Below are positions 48,872 through 58,390 of a stretch of 64,000 bases of DNA, piece by piece. Every line of letters starts with the position of its first letter. Positions within the stretch are counted from its first letter, which is position 1. This DNA is from Oncomelania hupensis (taxonomy: Eukaryota > Mollusca > Gastropoda > Littorinimorpha > Pomatiopsidae). Made by a program: the position numbers and the translations under genes. Location: positions 70,372,750-70,436,749 of the forward strand of contig CM072519.1 of NCBI GenBank assembly GCA_036898135.1, written 5' to 3'. The notes under the pieces were generated by a model. That model worked only from the letters and a program-made list of their open reading frames with translations. It did not search any database and was not told the origin of the DNA.

Positions 48872-48887
48872 CGCGGCTTGACCCCCA
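48872..48887 (-). promoter_or_regulatory. Candidate tRNA primer-binding site
   Basis: Three bases after the 5' LTR the minus strand reads TGGGGGTCAAGCCGCG. The TGG start is complementary to the CCA end of a tRNA, as expected for a minus-strand primer site. I did not identify the tRNA. Confidence 0.55.
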
Positions 48888-48890
48888 AAA

Positions 48891-49512
48891 TGTTACACTC
48901 AGTTTGATGATGGTGTTTTCTTTATCAGTATCTGATTCAGCCCCAATGCTGAATTCCTGATAAGGTGTAACTCAGATTCGTTTATCCACGCAACCCGTCC
49001 AAACAGCATACAAGTCACAAAGTCGACGTATGAAGTTTTCCACTTTTATTCAGCACACACCAACAACTGCATACAATTCTCAACTCAACTCAACAACTTT
49101 CACAGCAACTCTATCAACAACAATCTCTTAACAACAGTGCGGCACACAATTTTATAATCTCTCTCTCTTCCGGAAGAATTTCGAATACTGTAGAAATGAC
49201 GCACTGCCACCAATCGAATAAAAGATCGTCATCACTGACTTACGTCAATACATATTTTTATATCTTCCGGAACGACCTCTTGCTTCGACAATCGTCCCGA
49301 AACTTCGATCGATAGTAAACAAGGAAATCCAGAGTATTCTCCGACAATATCGACCAACGAAAATTATCCACGTTATACAAAGCCTCTCCTAACAACAATG
49401 CAAACTCAAATCAAAGGTAAATAAACTCCATTATTGAATACTTTGCAAAACGAAACGATTAGATCTATCGTGCGCGTTTTAGACACACTACCATTGGTGT
49501 TTCAACGTAACA
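48891..49512 (-). repeat. 5' LTR of the Gmr1-like element
   Basis: 622 bp, TGTTAC...GTAACA ends. It is the upstream LTR for the minus-strand element and appears identical to 43016-43637. The target duplication CTATG follows at 49513. Confidence 0.95.
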
Positions 49513-50131
49513 CTATGACTATGTCCTTCTTCGGCACTTGGTCAAGGGCCGCCTGTATATTTTCATAAAAATCCTCCACTTCGCTGTCTTCATAGTCTGA
49601 TGTTGGAGCATAGGCCTGGATGATGGTAATGTTGAAAGGGGTTGCTCTCAGACGGATGGTAATGAGTCTACTGGAGACTGGGCGGCAACCCATGACAGTG
49701 GCTAGAATGTTCTTGTGGACCAAGAATCCAACGCCGTGTTCGTGCCTGTCATCTCTACCGCTGAAATAGAGCTTGTGGCCTTTGTCAGTCGTTGTTTCAC
49801 CTAGGCCTTTCCAGCGCAGTTCGCTGATACCTAGAACGTTCCATCGATAGTGGTCCAGCTCGTGGGCCAGTTCTTCTAATTTTCCTTCCGCAGTTAGGGT
49901 CCTGACATTCCAGGTTCCTATGACGATGTTGTTTCTCGTGCGGATCTTGCTAATTTGTCCATCAGTAGCATACTTTTCACCTCCGTCCTGGTGGCCAACG
50001 GAAGGCGCGGTCCTTGTGTAGCCGGGCGACGACCGATCCGGCATGGAATTTGTGGATAGCCTCATCATGTGTTGTGTCTTGGGCAAAAAAAAGACCTGGC
50101 AGGGCCCAATCCTCTCCAGGCTGTTGGCCAC
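49513..50131 (-). CDS. RTE-like LINE endonuclease, N-terminal part
   Basis: About 206 codons up to the LTR boundary. It reads IGTWNVRTL, then ISELRWKG, and GVGFLVHKN, motifs of APE-type endonucleases with the craniofacial-development-protein-2-like style common in RTE/BovB LINEs. The start ATG at 50131 is the first in frame. The protein is cut off by the inserted LTR element just before the GDWNAKVG motif. Confidence 0.85.
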
Positions 50132-50411
50132 AGCCGAAATCCACGAATACAGTGTACATCACCAACCATGGAATGATCTGTATAAACTGAAAACTCACAA
50201 CCATTGCTTGATTTGTACTTTTGTACAATAGGAATATGCTATTCAATACATACTGTTGTGTGTGTGTGTGTGTGTGTTCGTAGAAATGGAGAATGGAAGA
50301 GAAGGGACACTGTTCACAGTGTACACCATGGAGAATAAAGGGTGTTCGTCAATCGCTCTGTGTGTCTGTGTCTGTCTGTGAGCGTCAGTCAGTCTGTGAT
50401 GCGTGTCTCAC

Positions 50412-50535
50412 CTGATCCACAGATTCTGTAGAACTGCTCCTCGTCCTGGTAGATGTGCATGACGCAGTACGCCTTCTCATTGTGGGGGATCCACGACTCC
50501 TTGAAACGGAACAGCTGGCAGGGGTTGCCGGGATC
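50412..50535 (-). CDS. Gene A exon 5 (end of domain 2)
   Basis: The acceptor GTGGCAG is followed by 41 codons plus one base (DPGNPCQLFRFKESWIPHNE...) and the donor CAG|GTGAGA. It ends in phase 1 and joins the terminal exon 11.2 kb away, across the nested retrotransposons. It matches the second half of gene B exon 1633-1400. Confidence 0.85.
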
Positions 50536-50984
50536 CTGCCACATCCAAGTTAAGAGGAAAATATGGATGTTTACGTGTTTCCCATTCAGTAATATCGTCT
50601 TCCTCATCCTCATCATAATCCTCATTATCATTTCAGCCGTCGTCATCATTATTATCATTATTATCCACATTAACATATCATAATACTCATTACCATTGTA
50701 AGAATCGTCGTCGTCATAATCGCCATCTTCATCATTATTGTCGTCATTATCATTATCATCGGCAGCAGCGGCAGCGCTACAAAAGCCATCAACACCAGTA
50801 CCATTACCCTAATCTTAATCATCAATTTCTGATTCTCTGTGAAGACCCTGTTTGTCTGTCTGTTTTCACAACCGTAACCAACATCACTTTCATCGTCCTC
50901 ATCTTCAATTTGTTTGTTCATGTGCCTGTCTTTTCACCTGCAGGTCTAGTCTGTCTACCTGTGTGTGTGTGTATGGGTGGGTTG

Positions 50985-51390
50985 GTGTGCGGAGGTATAA
51001 GCCTTGAAATGGGTGACTAACCTTGCTTTTTATGCAGGAAATGGGTGTGTGTATTAGCCACCCAGTGTTTTCCAGCCACCCACTTTTTTCTAAGTACACA
51101 GGAGTGCTCTTTTAGTGCATGGAAGTGCAGTTGTAGTGCATCAGAGTGTTTTAAGTACACAGGAGTGCTCTATCCGGGACTGAGAAAATACAGTCGGAGA
51201 AATTTTGACAAAAATTCGACCTATTTCGTCACCTATAGGAGACGAACTAGGTCAACAGTTTAGACAAGGGTTCGGGTAAGGGTTAGTTGTAGATTTATCC
51301 CCAGCCCTTGCCCTAACCCTTTTCCGTCAAAAAATCACTTTCCGATTCCTAAACTCTTAATAAAACCCAGTCTTGGTGTTCTACATACTT
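50985..51390 (-). repeat. Dispersed repeat, minus copy 1
   Basis: Counterpart of 7980-8310. It includes telomere-like GGGTTAG/CTAACCC short motifs near 51270-51320 arranged as an imperfect inverted repeat, and runs into the (GT)n tract 51395-51482. It lies in intron 4 of gene A. Confidence 0.7.
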
Positions 51391-51394
51391 GTGT

Positions 51395-51423
51395 GGGTGT
51401 GTGTGTGGGTGTGTGTGTGTGTG

Positions 51424-51482
<59 letters not shown>
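51395..51482. repeat. (GT)n tract in gene A intron 4
   Basis: Nearly pure GT separating the two copies of a dispersed repeat. A second tract at 51898-51990 abuts the exon 4 donor. Confidence 0.95.
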
Positions 51483-51486
<4 letters not shown>

Positions 51487-51559
51487 TGTAAAACGACAAA
51501 AATGAGACACACAATTTACTTTTTCAGTCATAAATGAGGTAATTTGCTCGTTCCTCATT

Positions 51560-51890
51560 TGTCTCGCGTGACCCATTTGTTTCTAAGTACGCGGGAGTGC
51601 TCTTTTAGTGCATGGGAGTGCAGTTGTAGTGCATAAGAGTGTTTTAAGTACACAGGAGTGCACTATCCGGGACGGAGAAAATCCAGTGAATTTTTGAAAA
51701 AGTTTGAAGCAAAATTCGACCTATTTCGTCGCCTATAGGAGACGAAATAGGTCAACTTTCTAGAGAAGGGTTAGGGTAAGGGCTAGTTGCAGCGCTGCAA
51801 CTAACCCTTGCCCTAACCCTTTTCCATCAAAAAATGACTAAAAAGTGTCCCCCCGATTCCTACATTCTAAAATTACCCCATTTTTGACCT
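51560..51890 (-). repeat. Dispersed repeat, minus copy 2 (partial)
   Basis: Second copy about 560 bp further on, beginning at the GCGGGAGTGCTCTTTTAGTG part. It contains a near-perfect 32-bp palindrome at 51720-51751 and a 54-bp one at 51767-51820, then runs into the (GT)n tract next to gene A exon 4. Confidence 0.7.
51767..51820. repeat. Telomere-like near-perfect palindrome
   Basis: Two 27-bp arms meet at AGC|GCT with two mismatches. The arms contain AGGGTTAGGGTAAGGG and its complement. It would form a long hairpin. Confidence 0.8.
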
Positions 51891-51991
51891 ATACAAGAAT
51901 GTGTGGGTGGGTGTGTGTGGGTGTGTGTGTGTGTGTGTGTTTGTGTGGTGTGTGGGTGTGTGTGTAGGTGTGTGTTTGTTTGTGTGTGTAC

Positions 51992-52125
51992 CTGCAGAAA
52001 GATGACGCCGTGATTGACTTGTTCGTCATCCAGCAACTCGGCCTCCTTGTCCACGTACTCCTGCTGAAGGAAGCTGTGGCTGCGTACGTTGTGCATCTCC
52101 ACCCAGTTGAACGTCAGTTTAGACC
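51992..52125 (-). CDS. Gene A exon 4 (start of domain 2)
   Basis: The acceptor CCAACAG is followed by 134 nt (GSKLTFNWVEMHNVRSHSFL...) and ends CTGCAG|GTACAC in phase 0. The donor runs directly into a (CA)n/(GT)n tract, and the 34-bp minisatellite starts about 40 bp beyond the acceptor, so the exon is sandwiched between unstable repeats. It matches the first half of gene B exon 1633-1400 (YNTFMISEVQLRGTQYMDYK). Confidence 0.85.
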
Positions 52126-52164
52126 CTGTTGGTAACCACATGTTGGAGTGCTTTACAAAAAGGT

Positions 52165-53470
52165 AGTTCATCGCTACAATCTTCACGGATGTACTGATAG
52201 TTCATCGCTACAATCTTCACGGATGTACTGGTAGTTCATCGCTACAATCTTCACAAATGTACTGATAGTTCATCGCTACAATCTTCACAAATGTACTGAT
52301 AGTTCATCGCTACAATCTTCACAAATGTACTGATAGTTCATCGCTACAATCTTCACAAATGTACTGATAGTTCATCGCTACAATCTTCACAAATGTACTG
52401 ATAGTTCATCGCTACAATCTTCACGGATGTACTGATAGTTCATCGCTACAATCTTCACGGATGTACTGATAGTTCATCGCTACAATCTTCACGGATGTAC
52501 TGGTAGTTCATCGCTACAATCTTCACAAATGTACTGATAGTTCATCGCTACAATCTTCACAAATGTACTGATAGTTCATCGCTACAATCTTCACAAATGT
52601 ACTGATAGTTCATCGCTACAATCTTCACAAATGTACTGATAGTTCATCGCTACAATCTTCACAAATGTACTGATAGTTCATCGCTACAATCTTCACGGAT
52701 GTACTGATAGTTCATCGCTACAATCTTCACAAATGTACTGATAGTTCATCGCTACAATCTTCACGGATGTACTGATAGTTCATCGCTACAATCTTCACAA
52801 ATGTACTGATAGTTCATCGCTACAATCTTCACAAATGTACTGACAGTTCATCGCTACAATCTTCACAAATGTACCGATAGTTCATCGCTACAATCTTCAC
52901 AAATGTACTGATAGTTCATCGCTACAATCTTCACGGATGTACTGATAGGTCATCGCTACAATCTTCACGGATGTACTGATAGTTCATCGCTACAATCTTC
53001 ACGGATGTACTGATAGGTCATCGCTACAATCTTCACAAATGTACTGATAGTTCATCGCTACAATCTTCACGGATGTACTGATAGGTCATCGCTACAATCT
53101 TCACGGATGTACTGATAGGTCATCGCTACAATCTTCACGGATGTAGTAATAGGTCATCGCTACAATCTTCACGGATGTACTGATAGGTCATCGCTACAAT
53201 CTTCACGGATGTACTGATAGGTGATCGCTACAATCTTCACGGATGTACTGATAGTTCATCGCTACAATCTTCACGGATGTACTGATAGGTCTTCACGGAT
53301 GCACTAATAGGTCATCGCTAATCTTCACGGATGCACTGATAGTTCATCGCTACAATCTTCACGGATGCACTGATAGGTCATCGGTACAATCTTCACGGAT
53401 GCACTGATAGGTCATCGGTACAATCTTCACAAATGCACTAATAGTTCATCGGGACAATCTTCATTGGTGC
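52165..53470. repeat. 34-bp minisatellite, about 38 copies, beside gene A exon 4
   Basis: Unit TAGTTCATCGCTACAATCTT plus CACAAATGTACTGA or CACGGATGTACTGA. It begins about 40 bp from the exon 4 acceptor. Copies become diverged to the right end. Confidence 0.95.
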
Positions 53471-53707
53471 ACTGATAATTAATTTATACAATCTTCATTG
53501 CACAGAAACTTAATCGATACAATCTCAATTTGTGCACTGATAGTTAATTGCTACAATCTCCATTGGTGCACTGATGGTTAATCGATACAATCTTCAATGG
53601 TACACTGAGTCTTATAATATTTCGTTCGTAGTAGTAGTATATCTCCAGGAAAATATGTTAGTTCATAAAGTAGCATTAAAGTGTGGGGCCTAGAAAGTTA
53701 CCTTGAC

Positions 53708-53742
<35 letters not shown>

Positions 53743-53977
53743 GGATACTATATACGCGCCTTTCCCCAAATCAATCAGGCTCAAAGCGCGGCGATCTGTA
53801 CCAACATACATGCTCACCTGTCTCATCAACCCTCAAACACACACTCACACACAACAAATACACATCCATCACTCAAACAGGTGGTGTAAAGGCAGGGAGA
53901 TCGCTATTAGAAGACGGAAAGAAAATCAAATTTTTATTTTTGAAATTTTATATTGACTACGTCCAGTACCATTATTA

Positions 53978-53990
<13 letters not shown>
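53708..53990 (-). mobile_element. 5'-truncated SINE with (AAT)n tail
   Basis: On the minus strand it reads AATAATGGTACTGGACG through AGATCGCCGCGCTTTGAG and GCGCGTATATAGTATCC, then (ATT)n. It matches the body and 3' end of the SINE at 31612-31930 but lacks the tRNA-like head. Confidence 0.7.
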
Positions 53991-54025
<35 letters not shown>

Positions 54026-54110
54026 GGATGTTATATACGCGCTTTTCCCCAAATTACTACTCAGGCTCAAAACGAGGCGATCTGTAGCAACATAAGCAAC
54101 ATGCACTATG
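53975..54110 (-). mobile_element. SINE 3'-end fragment with (AAT)n tail
   Basis: A second, shorter copy of the same SINE 3' end directly beside the previous one: the GCGCGTATATAACATCCAG end and an (AAT)n array at 53978-54022. It is about 230 bp from exon 3 of gene A. Confidence 0.65.
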
Positions 54111-54337
54111 GCTCACACTTACTGTGGAGGACATCGCTCCACGTACACGTATAACACGAGCACGCTGGGACAACAAGTCATGTATCCGTAATGGGAGATT
54201 TCCCCAACTACCATACCCGTTCCCTTTGGCCAAACAGAAATCGATGTATACAGAATGGAACGCTTTGTTTAGATCTAAACAGCAACTCACTAGAAGTTCT
54301 CAAGGCAAATGAGCGTACATGTAAGTCCCAGTCTTAC

Positions 54338-54536
54338 CAGGGGTGAAAAGGTAGCGCATTTTGAGAGCGAAGAGCTGAACGCCATCGGAAGGAGGGAGGA
54401 AATCATGCTGCCTAAGCTCCGGCTCACTGCGGTACCACAGCTGGGCTTTCTCCAAGGATGGGAAGACGAACAGAGCGATGCACCAGTCTGTGCGTTGGCA
54501 CCAGTCACTTTCCTTTACTCCTTCCAGCACTTGGAT
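54338..54536 (-). CDS. Gene A exon 3 (second half of domain 1)
   Basis: The acceptor GTTGACAG is followed by 66 codons plus one base (IQVLEGVKESDWCQRTDW...) and the donor CTG|GTAAGA. It contains the strand-helix stretch IALFVFPSLEKAQLWYRSEP, the most DUF1330-like part. It corresponds to gene B exon 2218-2032 with the same start and end phases. Confidence 0.85.
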
Positions 54537-54701
54537 CTGTCAACACAAAATAATAATAAAGCGCAGCAACAAATATCGGGTTAGGACGAGAATCATGGAC
54601 TGACAAGGTGTGGCAGACAAAGAGTAGATAAAGGTAACAGTTTTTCATAATGATCATGATGACCATGGCGACAACGAAGAAGATAATGATGACGAGTTCA
54701 C

Positions 54702-54775
54702 ATTTGTAGAAATTCCAATGCAACACCTTTCAGCTCCATATTGGCTAGGTTTGGATTTCATAAAGCTAACAACAA
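54702..54775 (-). pseudogene. Partial duplicate of gene A exon 2
   Basis: About 74 bp repeat the 3' half of exon 2 in the same orientation, with the frame open (MKSKPSQYGAERCCIGISTN against MKSRTSQFGTEGRCIGISTN). It ends AAT|GTGAAC, a weaker donor at the same place. Similarity fades upstream and I see no matching acceptor, so a relic is more likely than a mutually exclusive exon. It is separated from the true exon by the 54790-54889 microsatellite. Confidence 0.6.
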
Positions 54776-54789
54776 TCTTTTTATGCAGA

Positions 54790-54813
54790 GACGACGACGA
54801 CGACGACGACGAC

Positions 54814-54888
<75 letters not shown>

Positions 54889-54889
54889 C
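54790..54889. repeat. (GAC)n(GAT)n between exon 2 and its partial duplicate
   Basis: Pure trinucleotide repeat of about 100 bp starting 5 bp from the exon 2 donor. Confidence 0.95.
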
Positions 54890-54893
54890 TTAC

Positions 54894-55037
54894 ATTTGTG
54901 GAGATTCCAATGCAACGTCCCTCTGTTCCAAACTGGCTGGTCCTGGACTTCATACGGATGAGACAGTTGCGTATTCTGCGGTCCATCTCGTTCTTGTAGC
55001 GCATGATGACGAGAACTTGACCCTGCGCTGTGGTGTG
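54894..55037 (-). CDS. Gene A exon 2 (first half of domain 1)
   Basis: The acceptor TTTTGCAG is followed by 48 codons (HTTAQGQVLVIMRYKNE...) and the donor AAT|GTAAGA. It codes the first beta strand and helix of domain 1 and is equivalent to the 47-codon exon 3483-3343 of gene B (GVYMFIKFATNNGT...). A (GAC)n(GAT)n microsatellite starts right after the donor, and a second degenerate copy of the exon's 3' half lies beyond it. Confidence 0.85.
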
Positions 55038-55189
55038 CTGCAAAACAGCGCTCATTTCAGTTTCCTAAATAAATGAGCCTGATCCGGTCGCTGGACTATG
55101 CCGCAGCATTTCAGTAAGTTAATCAGTCGACAAATGAAACAATCCAATTAGTGTATGGATATTATGTTTAGATCTAAAGTGTAGTTTAC

Positions 55190-55285
55190 CTGCGATGGTT
55201 TCATAGGTCTGGGATGTTCCATGGGTCCCCAGACTCGTTCGTCAGTCAACCCACAATGAATATCAGGAATGTTGGGCTCAGCCAT
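55190..55285 (-). CDS. Gene A exon 1 (start codon)
   Basis: The ATG at 55285 opens 32 codons (MAEPNIPDIHCGLTDERVWG...) and ends CAG|GTAAAC in phase 0. The ATG is preceded by an in-frame TAG 12 nt upstream, so the frame cannot extend further unless that TAG is part of an acceptor. No TATA box is evident upstream. A non-repetitive stretch 55290-55400 is the likely 5' UTR and promoter area. Proline-rich, with no recognised domain. Confidence 0.75.
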
Positions 55286-56469
55286 TGTAATTTTCTACAC
55301 TTATTTCCACAACGCACTTCTTCAAGTAGAAAAGCAAAACACAGCAACTTCGGTACTTTTAGAAATTGCTAATAGCTTTGAGCAAACCCTGATAATTGAG
55401 CTGTAACCGTTCTGCCTTTCCTCTGCGCAGCTCAGGGAAATGATGTCATCTAAACTTTACCTGTTACTTTTTCGTCTGTGACGTCAAGCGTTGACGCACT
55501 GAAAAGTTTCCGATCGTATTCGAGACTTTTCGATACAGGCTCGGGGGTGTGCTAAGTACTAGATGTAGTATTTCCATAAACTTGCATGGGTCGGATCAGA
55601 GTCTTGGTAGACATTCAATATATCTGAATGGATTAAGAACACAGTTACTCTCAAAGCCGATAAACTGTCCGTCATGTCGGCTCGCCGAGCCAAAGTTTTC
55701 ACGGGTGAATCGGCTCGGTTTTGTCCATTTTTGCGATATTCCTGTGCTGTACGCTTGCAGTATAGGTGAGGATTCGATAATTACTAAGGTTAAACCCAGA
55801 AACTCTGACAGTATTGTGGTCTGTCAAGGGACAGTCTAAACTTTTTATTGTTTTTGTCACATATTTGTGTGTCTAAAATTTCAGAAAATAAAATTTCTTT
55901 ACAATGTTCTTATTCTACTCTTAAAATCATGTTTTATTTAAAAAAATAAACTAATAAATGAATAAATTTTTAAAAAATCTCAAAAGATAATATAAACAAA
56001 ACATTTGTTGTGGCTTACAAGTTTCAAGTTTTCTTCTGAGACATTTGTGTGGCAAGACCAATATTTCACTTTTAGCAAAATCACATAGACATAAACAAGC
56101 ATAATTTTAATTAACGCAACTCTTGAACGGCCTCTGAGCGAGGTTAATCCCTGCATGTAATTCAATTGTACTACTTAATTCTTTGGTAATTATCATTATT
56201 AATTGTTAATTATCGTTCACAATTGTGAGCTAAATAACCGTAATTAAAATAAAATAATAATACATACCTTGAACGGTTTTTGAGCAAAGTGCATTCCTGC
56301 TCGCAACCCATTAGCACTTGCAGATCGACTGTCTTTAGCATCATCAACAGTCACGATGTTGATATTGATATTGGTAATATTAACAGTCATTGTCAAAATA
56401 ACTAAATACCCCTCCCAAAAAAATTAATTTAAAAAGTAATGTAAAATACTACATTAATAAATACTACAA

Positions 56470-56504
<35 letters not shown>

Positions 56505-57184
56505 ATATAAAGAGCTCAAGCGAGTCAATTCCGAGGTAAACACACTGCACTATAAGCGAAGCAGCAGATGGATTTTGCTCAACATGAAGATAAGTCACAA
56601 CTATGGGTCACAATAGAGGGAAGGGAGAGAGAGGAGAGCAAAGTGAAAGAGGGAGGGAGGGGGGAGAGAGAGGAGGGAGGGAGAGAGGTGAGAGTGAGAG
56701 AGGGGGGGGGCGGTGAGGACGAGAAGATGGAGAGGGGGGGAGGGGGCAGCAAGGAGGAAGAGAGTTTTCAATGGTGAGAGAATCGACGGTACTTATTTTT
56801 TAATCAGATGATTTGCTTTACAGGTAGACCACATAGGGAGAGAGAGAGAGGGGGGGGGATGGATAGAGAGAGGGAGATAGTGGGGGGAGGGGGAGTGTGG
56901 GTCTGCATGTGTGTGTTCGGGGTTAAGGGTGATGGCGGGATGGATGTAGTGTGTTGGAGGGGAAGGAGAGAGGGATAGGGTAGGCCTATTTACAGTTAGC
57001 ACCGACGGCGAGTATAATTAAAGGTTTAAAGGACTGTCTGAAGTGGTGATAACCCGCTGTAATGGATTGTTCGTAATGCCGCAGGTCGTTCTGCAAATAG
57101 TACCGCGCGCCCCACATTGAGCGTTTTGGCTAACAGCTATTCGCCTTATAGATTACTCTTACACAGTGCACAGTTGACGAGAGT

Positions 57185-57187
<3 letters not shown>
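55286..57187. other. Gene A upstream region, nothing further recognised
   Basis: 55286-55500 is the likely proximal promoter. The rest is AT-rich, with (AAAT)n at 56463-56507 and a GAGG-rich purine tract at 56610-56760. No exon recognised. Confidence 0.5.

Positions 57188-57260
<73 letters not shown>
57188..57260. repeat. (CT)n microsatellite
   Basis: About 36 CT units. Confidence 0.95.
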
Positions 57261-57265
<5 letters not shown>

Positions 57266-57534
57266 ACTCCCCGTCCCACACCCTATCTGTTTCTCCTTCC
57301 CCTTCAGCTACTGCCTGTCTAGCCTATAAACTGTGTTTAAATGAGCAGTTACTGTCATTGTAAGTATCTGTGAGCTTCTAGTCTAATTAAAACTGTTGCT
57401 TTTGTCTAATACCACACATGTCAATAAGACTTTAAATAAAATAAAATAATTAATTTATTAATTTAATCAAATAAAATAAATACATACAATAAATTTAATA
57501 CAACACTTTTTTACCTGAAGTTTCCTCCCTTGAC

Positions 57535-58215
57535 AGTAAGTATTCGCTCTTTCTGTTCATCCCCCGTCATTCAGTAAGTATTCGCTTTTTCTGTTCATCC
57601 CCCGTCATTCAGTAAATATTCGCTCTTTCTGTTCATCCCCCGTCATTCAGTATAAGTATTCGCTCTTTCTGTTCACCCCCCGTCATTCAGTAAGTATTCG
57701 CTCTTTCTGTTCATCCCCCGTCATTCAGTAAGTATTCGCTCTTTCTGTTCATCCCCCGTCATTCAGTAAGTATTCGCTCTTTCTGTTCATCCCCCGTCAT
57801 TCAGGAAGTATTCGCTCTTTCTGTTCATCCCCCGTCATTCAGTAAGTATTCGCTCTTTCTGTTCATCCCCCGTCATTCAGTAAGTATTCGCTCTTTCTGT
57901 TCATCCCCCGTCATTCAGTAAGTATTCGCTCTTTCTGTTCATCCCCCGTCATTCAGTAAGTATTCGCTCTTTCTGTTCATCCCCCGTCATTCATTAAGTA
58001 TTCGCTCTTTCTGTTCATCTCCCGTCATTCAGTAAGTATTCGCTCGTTCTGTTCATCTCCCGTCATTCAGTAAGTATTCGCTCTTTCTGTTCATCCCCCG
58101 TCATTCAGGAAGTATTCGCTCTTTCTGTTCATCCCCCGTCATTCAGTAAATATTCGCTCTTTCTGTTCATCCCCCGTCATTCAGTAAGTATTCGCTCTTT
58201 CTGTTCATCCCCCGT
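57535..58215. repeat. 38-bp minisatellite, about 18 copies
   Basis: Unit TCATTCAGTAAGTATTCGCT plus CTTTCTGTTCATCCCCCG, highly uniform. It ends about 175 bp from the candidate alternative first exon. Confidence 0.95.
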
Positions 58216-58330
58216 CATTCTCCTCCTACGCCTTCTTCTCTCCTCCACTCATATAATCCTCTTACCTGTAATCATCTGTACCTGTGTATTTGCTCGCCGT
58301 AGCATGGCCACATCAGGTCGTTGACCTTCT
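58215..58330 (-). pseudogene. Degenerate copy of the exon/intron junction at 58391
   Basis: The motif CTCTCCTCC...ATAATCCTCTTACCTG occurs at about 58234-58270 and again at 58364-58392, and GCATGGCCACATCAGGTCGT resembles the exon text at 58405-58430. This is a decayed tandem duplication of the donor side of the 58547-58391 exon. Confidence 0.5.
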
Positions 58331-58390
58331 CTTCCTTCTTATTTCTCCCCATTTTTTTTCCTCCTCTCCTCCGCAACATAATCCTCTTAC

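Larger units (their letters stand above)
43016..49512 (-). mobile_element. Gmr1-like Ty3/gypsy LTR retrotransposon, full length
   Basis: Two 622-bp LTRs (43016-43637 and 48891-49512) bound the element. They start TGTTAC and end GTAACA, and the 5-bp target duplication CTATG lies at 43011-43015 and 49513-49517. The LTRs look identical on reading, so insertion was recent. Gag and pol are both open. Pol has the order protease, integrase, reverse transcriptase, RNase H, which is the Ty1/copia-type order known among Ty3/gypsy elements for the Gmr1 group. It interrupts an RTE-like LINE within intron 5 of gene A. Probably competent or very recently active. Confidence 0.95.
40495..50150 (-). mobile_element. 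RTE-like LINE split by the Gmr1-like element
   Basis: Minus-strand LINE in two parts, about 50150-49513 (endonuclease start) and 43015-40495 (rest). Removing the LTR element and one CTATG copy leaves one continuous frame of about 1040 codons, so the LINE was intact when hit. Its 3' end is a GGATA pentanucleotide tail at 40511-40495, adjoining a Rex1-like fragment. The CFDP2-like endonuclease style and short-repeat tail suggest the RTE group. The exact 5' end is uncertain. Confidence 0.85.

Noticed and set aside
55549..55839. 96-codon plus-strand frame upstream of gene A
   Set aside because: No recognised domain, no splice or polyadenylation context, and length is within chance for this composition.
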